Positions 1-5,315 of a stretch of 6,005 bases of DNA are shown piece by piece. A program made the translations under genes and the position numbers. Positions within the stretch are counted from its first letter, which is position 1. Each line of letters opens with the position of its first letter. The DNA is from AG-12 sp027339635 (GTDB lineage: Bacteria > Chloroflexota > Dormibacteria > Aeolococcales > Bog-877): the NCBI GenBank assembly GCA_027339635.1, contig DAHWNZ010000097.1:1-6005 (forward strand), in the 5' to 3' direction. The notes under the pieces were generated by a model. It ran no database searches, was not told the origin of the DNA, and saw nothing but the letters and a program-made list of their open reading frames with translations.

Positions 1-1
1 T

Positions 2-802
2 CGGGCACTGAATGACGGCATGCGTTTCGGCCTCATCGGCCACAACGTGGCGGCCTTGGTCCGCCCTCCGAGGGGCCCCCGCTACGAGGTCCGACCGCTC
101 GACCCCGATGAGGTCCGGCATCTCTTGAGAGCCGTCCGGAACGACCGCCTGGAGGCCCTGTACGTCGTGGCTGTCACTTTGGGCCTGCGCCAGGGAGAGA
201 TCCTGGGGCTGAGCTGGGCCGACGTCGACCTCGGCGCGGGGCGGCTGCAGGTCAGGCACGCGCTGCAGCGGTTTGACCACGCGTATCACCTGGTCGAGCC
301 GAAGTCGGCCCGCAGCCGGCGGACCCTCCTGCTGCCTCTGGCGGCGAGGTCCGCTCTGGAGAGGCACCGCCGCCGACAAGAGGAGGAGCAAAGCCAGGCC
401 GGGGAGCTGTGGCAGGACCACGGCCTGGTCTTCACGACCGCCATCGGCGGGCCGCTCGACTCGACCGGCGTGACTGCGGCTTTGCAGCGGCACCTGGCGC
501 GGGCGGGCCTGCGGCGGCAGCGCTTCCACGACCTCAGGCACGCCTGCGCGTCCCTGTTGCTGTCACGCGGGGTCAGTCCCAGGGTGGTCATGGAGATGCT
601 GGGCCACTCCCAGATCAGCCTGACGCTGGACACCTACAGCCACGTCCTGCCAAGCCTCCTGTCGGACGCGGCGGCGCAGATGGACGACCTGCTGCGGGAC
701 GATGAGCTTGTCCCGGGTTTGGCGCCAGAGGCGGCCCAGCCAGCTCAGTCTGGACCGGAGGCGAGCGGTGCGGAGACGGCCTCCTATCTTGGGCAGCCCT
801 AG
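2..802 (+). CDS. Tyrosine recombinase / phage-type integrase, C-terminal catalytic domain (5' end outside window)
   Basis: Site-specific DNA recombinase of the phage integrase (tyrosine recombinase) family, which cuts and rejoins att sites through a covalent 3'-phosphotyrosine. The frame is open to the left edge (bases 2-19 read RALNDG), so the N-terminal arm-binding and core-binding domains lie outside; the ATG at 20 is internal. Numbering from that Met, the whole catalytic set is visible: Arg57 in GLRQGE, Lys95 in the beta-hairpin, His170/Arg173 in HDLRHA, His196 in LGHS, and nucleophile Tyr206 in DTYSHV. About 30 Ala/Pro/Gly-rich residues follow the domain. Nothing suggests inactivation in the visible part. 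It is the only integrase here and probably moved the element ending at the tRNA-Lys fragment at 5068; that link is inferred. Family is near certain; the subfamily is not determined. Confidence 0.95.
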   Translation, partial: RALNDGMRFGLIGHNVAALVRPPRGPRYEVRPLDPDEVRHLLRAVRNDRLEALYVVAVTLGLRQGEILGLSWADVDLGAGRLQVRHALQRFDHAYHLVEPKSARSRRTLLLPLAARSALERHRRRQEEEQSQAGELWQDHGLVFTTAIGGPLDSTGVTAALQRHLARAGLRRQRFHDLRHACASLLLSRGVSPRVVMEMLGHSQISLTLDTYSHVLPSLLSDAAAQMDDLLRDDELVPGLAPEAAQPAQSGPEASGAETASYLGQP

Positions 803-921
803 ATCCGCCAGCAATTCGGTGGAGTGCGGCCCGCTCGTCCGGGAGCAGCCCCGCACGAATGAAGGCGGTCCACCCTGGGTACGGCACCAGAGCGGTCAAT
901 CGAGTTGATGCCCAGGATATG

Positions 922-945
922 GGTTGAAGTTGGCTGACTTCTACC
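922..945. terminator. Imperfect hairpin downstream of the integrase
   Basis: ggttgaagt (922-930) pairs with acttctacc (937-945) across a 6-base loop, giving 8 of 9 pairs with one T-T mismatch. It lies 120 bases after the integrase stop. There is no T-run, so it is at best a weak terminator candidate. Confidence 0.25.
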
Positions 946-978
946 TGACCTTGTTGCGATCCCGGCCCTCGGTATTTT

Positions 979-1019
979 GAGACCACGGTGTTACAGGGTC
1001 TCGTGGTCTCGCCGAGACC
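979..1019. repeat. Interleaved gagacc/ggtctc inverted repeats
   Basis: The arms gagacc (979-984), ggtctc (997-1002), ggtctc (1005-1010) and gagacc (1014-1019) occur within 41 bases. The longest perfect pairing is gagaccacg (979-987) with cgtggtctc (1002-1010): 9 bp with a 14-base loop. Alternatively, 1005-1010 pairs with 1014-1019 across 3 bases and 979-984 pairs with 997-1002. The folds are mutually exclusive in part, so this may be a protein-binding cluster or a switching RNA structure. It lies about 175 bases past the integrase stop. Function unknown. Confidence 0.6.
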
Positions 1020-1353
1020 TTCACGAAGAGTCGGTGCAATACCCACGGCCGACCGGGGCCATCGAAGCTGTCGTGCGCTCACAGGTGCCGGTGGACTCAT
1101 CCGCCGGGATTCGACAACTGGTCGCCGAGGGGACAGGCCGGGGCCCCCAGCGGCAGTGGACCGGGACCGGTGATCGGCGCAAGCGCTTCTGCCCGGGGGG
1201 CAGCCGCATGGGTGCGTTCCATCCGTGGCTCCGTCCGTGGCTCGCCCTCTTCGTCTCGGGACGCCTCCCGACGCCGACGAGCTGCGGGACGGCTGCCGCC
1301 AACGCAGGGCTGTCCGGGCCGGACGCCCGCGGGGCGCCATGGGGCGCCGCGAG

Positions 1354-1391
1354 CGTCCCGACCCGCGCCCGTGTTGGGCCCCGTCGGGACG
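1354..1391. repeat. Nested GC-rich hairpin upstream of the sigma operon
   Basis: cgtcccgac (1354-1362) is the perfect complement of gtcgggacg (1383-1391). Inside it, gccc (1367-1370) pairs with gggc (1376-1379) around the loop gtgtt. No T-run follows, so it is not a standard terminator. If transcribed it would lie in the 5' leader of the sigma gene, 206 bases before the ATG at 1597. In DNA this GC-rich, such stems can arise by chance. Confidence 0.35.
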
Positions 1392-1596
1392 GGCACCTCG
1401 TCGGCAGGGACCCGTCGTCCGCCTCCAACCCCGCCGCGGGTTGATCGTTCACGCTGCGGCCAGCTCCAGGCCCGTCCTGGGGGCCCATGGGCAAGCCCCC
1501 CAGGCGCCATCCGGCGCGAAGGCGGTTGGTCGGCGACCGCCAAGGTCGGCAGGTACTCAGGTGTAAGGTTTCCCGCCGCCGATCGTCTTCTCAATC

Positions 1597-2151
1597 ATGG
1601 ACGCGCCCCGACCTTCTGGTGGTGAGCGGCGCGTGAGCGTTCACGGCGCCGATGGCGACGCGCCTCTAGACCTACTGTACCGGGAGCACGGGCCTGTGAT
1701 CCACCGCTACTGTCTGCTCCGCATCGCGGACCCCAGCGACGCTGAAGACGTGGCCGCGACGGTGATCGAGCGAGCCGCACGCGCCTACCAGCGAGACCAG
1801 CCCGATCCGGCCCTGGTGCGAGCTTGGCTCCTGCGGATCGCCCACAACGCCGTGGTGGACCACCTGCGAGCCCGGGGAAGAGGATTCCGAATGCTCCAAT
1901 CATTGGTTCGGGCCGGCCTCCCTGGTCGGGATCCGGAGTCAGAGGCCATGGCGCACCTCGAACTCGCCGAGGTGCTGGCAGCCGCCCGTCGGCTGTCCCG
2001 CCGCGACCGGGAACTGATAGCACTTAGGGTCGGTGCCGGGCTCCCGTACTCCGAAGTTGCGGAGCAGATGCGTATGACCGAAAACGCGGCGACCGTGGCC
2101 ACCGGGCGGGCGCTCCGGAGGTTGCGGACGGCGGTGGGAGTGCGAACATGA
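1597..2151 (+). CDS. RNA polymerase sigma-70 family (ECF-like) sigma factor
   Basis: A small group-4-type sigma factor of 184 residues, a normal ECF length, which would direct RNA polymerase to a specific promoter set. Region 2 spans about residues 24-93: LLYREHGPVIHRYCLLRI, then the acidic SDAEDV stretch, then the region 2.3/2.4-like RAWLLRIAHNAVVDHLRAR. A linker rich in Pro/Glu follows. Region 4 spans about 120-182, with RDRELIALRVGAGLPYSEVA as the first part of a helix-turn-helix and a basic helix ending ALRRLRTAV. The start is uncertain. ATG 1597 has no visible ribosome site, whereas the in-frame GTG at 1633 (residue 13) follows ggtggtgag with a 6-base gap and may be the true start. The stop overlaps the next gene's ATG by four bases, so the two are translationally coupled. 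Own promoter not identified; autoregulation is typical of the family but not shown here. Confidence 0.88.
   Translation: MDAPRPSGGERRVSVHGADGDAPLDLLYREHGPVIHRYCLLRIADPSDAEDVAATVIERAARAYQRDQPDPALVRAWLLRIAHNAVVDHLRARGRGFRMLQSLVRAGLPGRDPESEAMAHLELAEVLAAARRLSRRDRELIALRVGAGLPYSEVAEQMRMTENAATVATGRALRRLRTAVGVRT
2134..2140 (+). promoter_or_regulatory. Ribosome binding site of the propeller membrane protein
   Basis: gtgggag lies inside the sigma gene's last codons, 7 bases before the ATG at 2148. It supports this start and coupled translation with the sigma factor. Confidence 0.6.
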
Positions 2152-3473
2152 GCACGAACTTCAACGCTGATGAGCGATGGCTGGACGATCTGCTTGCCCC
2201 AGTTGGCCCCCCCGCCCGGAGAGGACCTCGCCCGGAAGGCGGGGAGGGACACGGATGGAGGCCGGCGCTGTCCGGTGGGGTGGCGCTACTGCTGGTGGCA
2301 GGGGTGACGGCGGCCGCGATCGTGGCCCCGAGGTACTTCGATCACGCGTCTTCGCCCCGGAGCCGCCCCAAGGTCGGTTCCGCGACGCTGCTCCCCTACT
2401 CGCGGGCCTGCCAGGTGCCACTTCCAGCGGACTGGTCTTCGGCACTGTCTCGAGCCCCAGTCAGCGTCATCGCCGCCAATCCTTCGTTCACGGACGTGTA
2501 CGGGCCCCCGCCCTTTGCGGTGTCGGCAAGCAGCGGGGAGTACTTCGCATCGGAATACTCCGCGGGCTGGTCAGGCGTCATCGCGTACAGCCCAGCGACC
2601 GGGGCCACCCAGCGCATCTTCCAGTTCCCTCAGGGGACCTCTGACGTGGTGAGCGGCGGCTTCTTCACTGGCCGCGACTTGGTCTGGACAGAGGCGGAAG
2701 CGGATAGCCAGGGGGTCCTTCGAGTTTGGAATGAGGCGACAGGTAGAGTCCGCACCTTGGCAGCCACCCCCGCCAGCGCCAAGGGGGGCACCATCTCGGT
2801 GACGGCCGACCCAGCACCGGGCGCCCAGTATTTCGCCTGGGAGGAGCAGGTGTACGGCGCCTACGGCCCGTCGCCAGCACTTCACCTCTACGACCTCGCT
2901 ACCGGGGTTGATCGCACGGTCTTCCAGGGGATCTTCTCCAACCCGGTCTTCTGGCGTGGACGCCTGCTTTACGCGGTCGGCAACAGCAACCCGCTCCGAC
3001 TCCAGGCGGTCTCACTTCCGGACGCCAGGCGTGTCTCGCCTCCCCGGGGTATCCCACCGATGAGCAGCCAGTCGGTGGCAAGTGCTGGAACCGGATTCCT
3101 CGTGGTGAGCGGTCGGATGTCGACTTGGGTCCTGAAGGCGGGCACCACCCGCCCGGTACGGGCCTTCAGTGGCCAAGGCGGGCCGAGTCCCCTCGGGACG
3201 GAGACGGCAGGGACCGTGAGCGGCGATCTCATCTTGTGGGGAAGTGGCTTCGGCCCAGCGTACCTGGGCTCGGCGAACCTCTACGTCGGGAATCTGAGAT
3301 CCGGTGCGTATGCCCGGCTCCCCTTGGCCAACGTGGCCGCCGTCGCCTCCGGGGATAAGCTGGTTCTCAGCTGGGTGTCCAACCCGCCCGCGGGCAAGTC
3401 AGCTCCGACCTGGAACGTGATCGAGATCGATGTCGCCCACCTCACTCCGCTCGTCGGCTGCCCCCGCAGCTGA
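2148..3473 (+). CDS. Single-pass membrane protein with extracytoplasmic beta-propeller-like domain; probable sigma-factor regulator
   Basis: No named family recognised. The protein has 441 residues: a short cytoplasmic N-terminus (1-39, containing DERWLDDLLAP), one hydrophobic segment (about 40-61, followed by PRYFDH), then about 380 outside residues. The outer part repeats a blade-like pattern (Gly, hydrophobic strand ending LxW, polar turn, strand such as LxVxN/D, ATG-type turn, closing strand) roughly seven times, near residues 123-160, 170-205, 218-260, 265-300, 309-342, 355-393 and 396-436. Examples are RDLVW...ATGRVRTL and LHLYDLATGVDRTV. This resembles a TolB/WD40-like seven-bladed propeller. 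The only cysteines, Cys88 and Cys438, sit just before the first and after the last blade. The ATGA overlap with the sigma gene makes an anti-sigma or sensor role likely, with residues 1-39 as the only sigma-contacting part. No zinc-binding HxxxCxxC anti-sigma motif is present. The topology is predicted by eye. Confidence 0.75.
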   Translation: MSTNFNADERWLDDLLAPVGPPARRGPRPEGGEGHGWRPALSGGVALLLVAGVTAAAIVAPRYFDHASSPRSRPKVGSATLLPYSRACQVPLPADWSSALSRAPVSVIAANPSFTDVYGPPPFAVSASSGEYFASEYSAGWSGVIAYSPATGATQRIFQFPQGTSDVVSGGFFTGRDLVWTEAEADSQGVLRVWNEATGRVRTLAATPASAKGGTISVTADPAPGAQYFAWEEQVYGAYGPSPALHLYDLATGVDRTVFQGIFSNPVFWRGRLLYAVGNSNPLRLQAVSLPDARRVSPPRGIPPMSSQSVASAGTGFLVVSGRMSTWVLKAGTTRPVRAFSGQGGPSPLGTETAGTVSGDLILWGSGFGPAYLGSANLYVGNLRSGAYARLPLANVAAVASGDKLVLSWVSNPPAGKSAPTWNVIEIDVAHLTPLVGCPRS

Positions 3474-3503
3474 CCCGCCTGCCCTCCCGCGACATCGTCC
3501 CCG

Positions 3504-3527
3504 TGAACGCTCCCGCCCCATCGTTCA
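3504..3527. terminator. Weak inverted repeat between convergent operons
   Basis: tgaacg (3504-3509) and cgttca (3522-3527) form a 6-base stem with a 12-base loop. They lie in the 51-base gap between the converging propeller and RES genes and overlap the RES stop codon. No T-run on either strand. It is the only terminator-like element seen in this gap. Confidence 0.2.
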
Positions 3528-4235
3528 GCCAGGAACCGCCACCTCGAGGCCCAGCAGCTCGCACGCTTCTTGGAAGTCAGGGTCGTCGATCTCAAGCGGC
3601 TCGGTGCCCACTACCGCGACCGGACTTCCGACGGCGGGTGGCGTCGGCTCGAAGATCGCCCAGTTGGTCAAGTCGTCGCCGAGTCTGGAGAGGTATGTGA
3701 TGCCGGCGAATCGCGGCCGCCCGCCTGCCCTCGACATTTCGTACACGTGGCGCGAGATTCGCTGGGTGATCTGTCTGGGCACGGCCAGGCGGATCGCGGC
3801 TGCGTCGAGCTCCTTCACCCCTGCCGCGGCCAGCGCTGGAGCGACCTCGTAGGCCAACTCCAGGTTGAGGTGAGCCAACGATTCGTGCTGCCCCACGTCC
3901 GCGTACTCGCCGGCCAGGAAGGCCCGTGAAACCATCCGGCCTAGGCACCAGCTCGCCGGCACCTTCCCCGGCGGGATCGCGTCCACCTCGCCCTCGATAG
4001 CGGCCAGCTCGCGGGCCACCTGAGGTGACGCCCGGAACCGGGCGAGCGTCTCCAGGAACGCGCCAAGCTTCTGGGAGGACGCGTACAGGACGCGGTACTG
4101 ACCCAAAGGATCGTCCCATCGGTTGCCAAAGGTGCCTCCCCGGCCCGCAAGGCGCCAATCCGGCCACTCCCAGGGATCTGGCCGACGGCCAATACGGAAC
4201 ACCGGCTGCTCCGGTCTGGCCCCTACCAGCGTCAA
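3525..4235 (-). CDS. RES-domain toxin (type II toxin-antitoxin, NAD+-degrading family)
   Basis: RES-family toxins (for example mycobacterial MbcT and Pseudomonas Res) destroy cellular NAD+ and stop growth. Numbered from the TTG at 4235 (236 residues), the family landmarks are: FRIGR at 13-17; the GTFGNRWDDP segment (34-43) carrying Arg39; VLYAS with Tyr51; Glu62 in FLETLARFR; and GITYLSR with Ser183, followed by LTNWAIFE (189-196). Arg, Tyr, Glu and Ser in this order match the residues reported as essential in characterised RES toxins, so the enzyme looks intact. Start is ambiguous: GGAGG (4240-4236) directly abuts the TTG, leaving no normal spacing. The in-frame GTG at 4202 has GGAG (4212-4209) at 6 bases and would give 225 residues beginning at MFRIG. 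The coordinates give the longest form. The gene begins 5 bases after the antitoxin stop, antitoxin first. NAD+ phosphorolysis versus hydrolysis cannot be told from sequence. Confidence 0.9.
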   Translation of the reverse strand: MTLVGARPEQPVFRIGRRPDPWEWPDWRLAGRGGTFGNRWDDPLGQYRVLYASSQKLGAFLETLARFRASPQVARELAAIEGEVDAIPPGKVPASWCLGRMVSRAFLAGEYADVGQHESLAHLNLELAYEVAPALAAAGVKELDAAAIRLAVPRQITQRISRHVYEMSRAGGRPRFAGITYLSRLGDDLTNWAIFEPTPPAVGSPVAVVGTEPLEIDDPDFQEACELLGLEVAVPG

Positions 4236-4240
4236 CCTCC

Positions 4241-4636
4241 TCAGCCCCCGATCAGAAAGGCACGCGCTGCCTCGAGCAGCGCCGGCCCAACCTCACTCAG
4301 CTCACCCTCGCGAAGCAGTTGGGCCGGGACCCGGTCATCCAACTGCGGGTTCACCCCCTGGAACCAAGCCTGCACTACGTCGGGTGGGTCTCCCCAATCG
4401 CTGAGCATCGCCGCCAGCTGCAGGCCCAGCCGGAGCCGGGGCGGAACCCGGGGATCGCGGATAGCCCTCTCCCCGGACCCCCACTCTCGCACTGCCCGAG
4501 CCTCGGTCACTCCGCCGATGTACGCCACCAGCCGCTCCCCCAGGACCGCGCTCAGCTGGGCGACCACCTGCTCGAGCGGGGACCGGACCGCCTTCTCATG
4601 TGCCGCCAGGTCGGGGCGCGCTCCCGCCACGTTCAC
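4241..4636 (-). CDS. Xre/MbcA/ParS-family antitoxin of the RES toxin
   Basis: A 131-residue protein with the MbcA/ParS toxin-binding layout (DUF2384-type C-terminus), which neutralises the RES toxin and usually represses its own operon. Residues about 20-57 hold a small helix-turn-helix-like unit (LSAVLGERLVAYIGGV, then ARAVREWGSGER). The toxin-binding domain follows: RLRLGLQLAAML (67-78), the signature VVQAWFQGVNPQLDDRVPAQ (87-106), and a C-terminal ALLEAARAFLIGG helix. The start is GTG 4636, chosen because GGAGGG (4648-4643) lies 6 bases upstream. The frame stays open to 4909, but that extension is low-complexity, overlaps the likely promoter and has no family match. The stop is 5 bases before the RES frame, so the two are co-transcribed. 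The family is clear from the ordered motifs and the RES partner. Confidence 0.88.
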   Translation of the reverse strand: MNVAGARPDLAAHEKAVRSPLEQVVAQLSAVLGERLVAYIGGVTEARAVREWGSGERAIRDPRVPPRLRLGLQLAAMLSDWGDPPDVVQAWFQGVNPQLDDRVPAQLLREGELSEVGPALLEAARAFLIGG

Positions 4637-4642
4637 GGCAGA

Positions 4643-4648
4643 CCCTCC
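4643..4648 (-). promoter_or_regulatory. Ribosome binding site deciding the antitoxin start
   Basis: GGAGGG on the minus strand, 6 bases before GTG 4636. It is the strongest Shine-Dalgarno match in this stretch and selects the short antitoxin form over the open-frame extension to 4909. Confidence 0.75.
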
Positions 4649-4690
4649 ATGTGTAGCTCTTCCGGGTCGGGCAGGCCCCGACCAATCCCA

Positions 4691-4743
4691 TGCCAAAGCC
4701 AAGGCTACACCTTTTCTTGGCAAAAGCACTGCCGGGACAGTGC
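4691..4743. promoter_or_regulatory. Operator-like inverted repeats upstream of the toxin-antitoxin operon
   Basis: Three short inverted repeats cluster 55-107 bases before the antitoxin start. They are tgccaa (4691-4696) with ttggca (4717-4722), gccaag (4698-4703) with cttggc (4716-4721), and gcactg (4726-4731) with cagtgc (4738-4743). The stretch is also the most A/T-rich part of this region (cttttcttggcaaaa). Xre-type antitoxins commonly repress by binding such repeats, so this is the likely promoter/operator. I could not fix -35 and -10 boxes: TTGCCA at 4723-4718 (minus) is a possible -35, but no good -10 lies at the right distance. Confidence 0.35.
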
Positions 4744-5067
4744 CGGTGAAGCGCCGTCGTGAGACCATTGCGGCTCCTCGCTGCGGCTGGATTCCGGCAA
4801 CCAGCCCACCGAGCTCGTCCGTCGGCGTCCCCACCCGCGGCCGTCCACGTGTACCGCGCGCCGCGCCCAGGGCCAGACCCGCAGCCCTCACACTCCACGC
4901 GACCGCCAACCTACCGGCCGTGTCGCGGAGTGGCGGACTGACAGCAATTATGACAGCAACGGGCGCGGACGCGCCCGGCTGCGGGCGGACACTAGTACCG
5001 GTCGAGAGCTACGTCTTGAAGTCGGATACGGACCCTGGTGAACCCCGGCGGACGTCAGCTGGTCGGC
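4744..5067. other. Gene-free stretch between the toxin-antitoxin promoter and the tRNA fragment
   Basis: Frames are open on both strands but carry no recognisable protein. The stretch holds the tgacagcaa direct repeat (4939-4959) and a perfect 7-base stem with a 4-base loop at 4960-4977 (cgggcgc/gcgcccg). Under the integrated-element model this is the inner arm of the right attachment site. Confidence 0.45.
4939..4959. repeat. Direct repeat tgacagcaa x2, candidate integrase arm-binding sites
   Basis: Two exact copies of tgacagcaa (4939-4947 and 4951-4959) are separated by tta, a 12-base period. They lie 109-129 bases inside the tRNA fragment. Tyrosine integrases bind short direct repeats flanking the att core, so an arm-site role is plausible. 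It is inferred from position and repetition only. Confidence 0.45.
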
Positions 5068-5109
5068 CTCTTAATCCCAAGGTTCCAGGTTCGAGTCCTG
5101 GTGCGGGCA
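5068..5109 (+). tRNA. 3' half of a tRNA-Lys(CUU): partial tRNA, probable attachment-site end
   Basis: Bases fit tRNA positions 32-73 without gaps. The anticodon loop ctCTTaa (5068-5074, anticodon CTT) is followed by the 3' anticodon stem tccca (5075-5079), a five-base variable loop aggtt, the T stem ccagg/cctgg around ttcgagt (5085-5101), the 3' acceptor strand tgcgggc (5102-5108) and discriminator a (5109). CCA is not encoded. The 5' half is absent: the bases before the loop (tcggc) do not match the tggga needed to pair with tccca, and no gcccgca acceptor strand occurs about 73 bases upstream. Identity breaks at the anticodon loop, a known crossover site for tyrosine integrases. This fragment cannot make a tRNA; it most likely marks an element boundary (attR-like). 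Confidence 0.8.
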
Positions 5110-5138
5110 CGACGCCAATTGCAGCGAGAGTTGCAAAG

Positions 5139-5167
5139 TTGCTCCTGAACTCAGTTCTGAGGGGCAA
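5139..5167 (+). terminator. Hairpin 30 bases after the tRNA fragment
   Basis: ttgctcc (5139-5145) pairs with ggggcaa (5161-5167) with one G-T pair, and gaac (5147-5150) pairs with gttc (5154-5157) around loop tca. A small internal loop separates the stems. It could be the old terminator of the tRNA-Lys gene, but no T-run follows. Confidence 0.35.
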
Positions 5168-5255
5168 AACCGGGGCCTGAAGTCAGGTCCGAACCCGTCC
5201 AGCGGGGTCTTGAACGCCCCGAGCGAGCCCACGAACCACTCCAAGGAGGTCCTTA

Positions 5256-5269
5256 GCCCGAATTCGGGC
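5256..5269. repeat. Perfect 14-base palindrome gcccgaattcgggc
   Basis: Both strands read the same. It lies between the tRNA fragment and the transposase end, 7 bases from the hairpin at 5276. Possible protein-binding site or part of an insertion-sequence end; role unknown. Confidence 0.5.
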
Positions 5270-5271
5270 AT

Positions 5272-5306
5272 GCTGAAGCCTCCCGCTGGGGGAGGCTTGA
5301 ATCAGC
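5272..5306 (-). terminator. Strong hairpin downstream of the transposase gene
   Basis: agcctccc (5277-5284) pairs perfectly with gggaggct (5290-5297) around a 5-base loop, and an outer gctga (5272-5276) matches tcagc (5302-5306) beyond a small bulge. It begins 10 bases past the transposase stop on the minus strand. This suits a terminator or an end structure of the insertion sequence, although there is no clear T-run. Confidence 0.45.
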
Positions 5307-5315
5307 CGGCTTCTC

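Larger units (their letters stand above)
803..1596. other. About 800 bases between integrase and sigma operon without a convincing gene
   Basis: Open frames exist on both strands, but all are Arg/Pro/Gly/Ala-rich, overlap one another and show no recognisable domain, as expected from stop-poor high-GC DNA. Structure is plentiful: imperfect hairpin 922-945, interleaved inverted repeats 979-1019, a 6-base stem with a 4-base loop at 1256-1271 (tcggga/tcccga), and a nested hairpin 1354-1391. Short direct repeats include tccgtggctc at 1222-1231 and 1234-1243, and ggggcgcc at 1331-1338 and 1341-1348. It must hold the sigma operon promoter unless that operon is read through from the integrase, but I see no promoter I can defend. 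It could be a long leader, a decayed gene, or an integrase-associated control region. Confidence 0.5.
5110..5315. other. Flank between tRNA fragment and transposase
   Basis: No gene supported. It contains three structured elements listed separately: a hairpin just after the tRNA fragment, a 14-base palindrome, and a strong hairpin next to the transposase stop. Under the model this is target-site DNA that originally followed the tRNA gene, later joined by an insertion sequence. Confidence 0.4.

Noticed and set aside
557..565. ttgctgtca inside the integrase, inverted copy of the tgacagcaa repeat
   Set aside because: It encodes ordinary Leu-Leu-Ser codons in a conserved helix of the catalytic domain and is single, so most likely coincidence.
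615..1340. 241-codon minus-strand frame spanning the integrase 3' end and the spacer
   Set aside because: It overlaps the integrase antisense, is Arg/Pro/Ser-rich and has no recognisable motif.
1331..1348. ggggcgcc direct repeats
   Set aside because: Two short GC-only copies in very GC-rich DNA; chance occurrence is likely and there are no further copies in phase.
1097..1594. 165-codon minus-strand frame in the spacer
   Set aside because: Low-complexity Arg/Gly/Pro composition, overlapping several equally long frames on both strands; nothing favours it.
4637..4909. N-terminal extension of the antitoxin to the start at 4909
   Set aside because: GTG 4636 has a well-placed GGAGGG; the extension has no family match and would cover the operator-like repeats.
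4518..5180. 220-codon plus-strand frame ending NPKVPGSSPGA
   Set aside because: It runs antisense to the antitoxin and through the tRNA fragment; composition is Arg/Pro/Ser-rich with no domain.
5071..5271. 66-codon minus-strand frame ending in SNLEPWD
   Set aside because: It is the antisense of the tRNA T-arm and anticodon region; this peptide is a well-known artefact of reading tRNA genes backwards.
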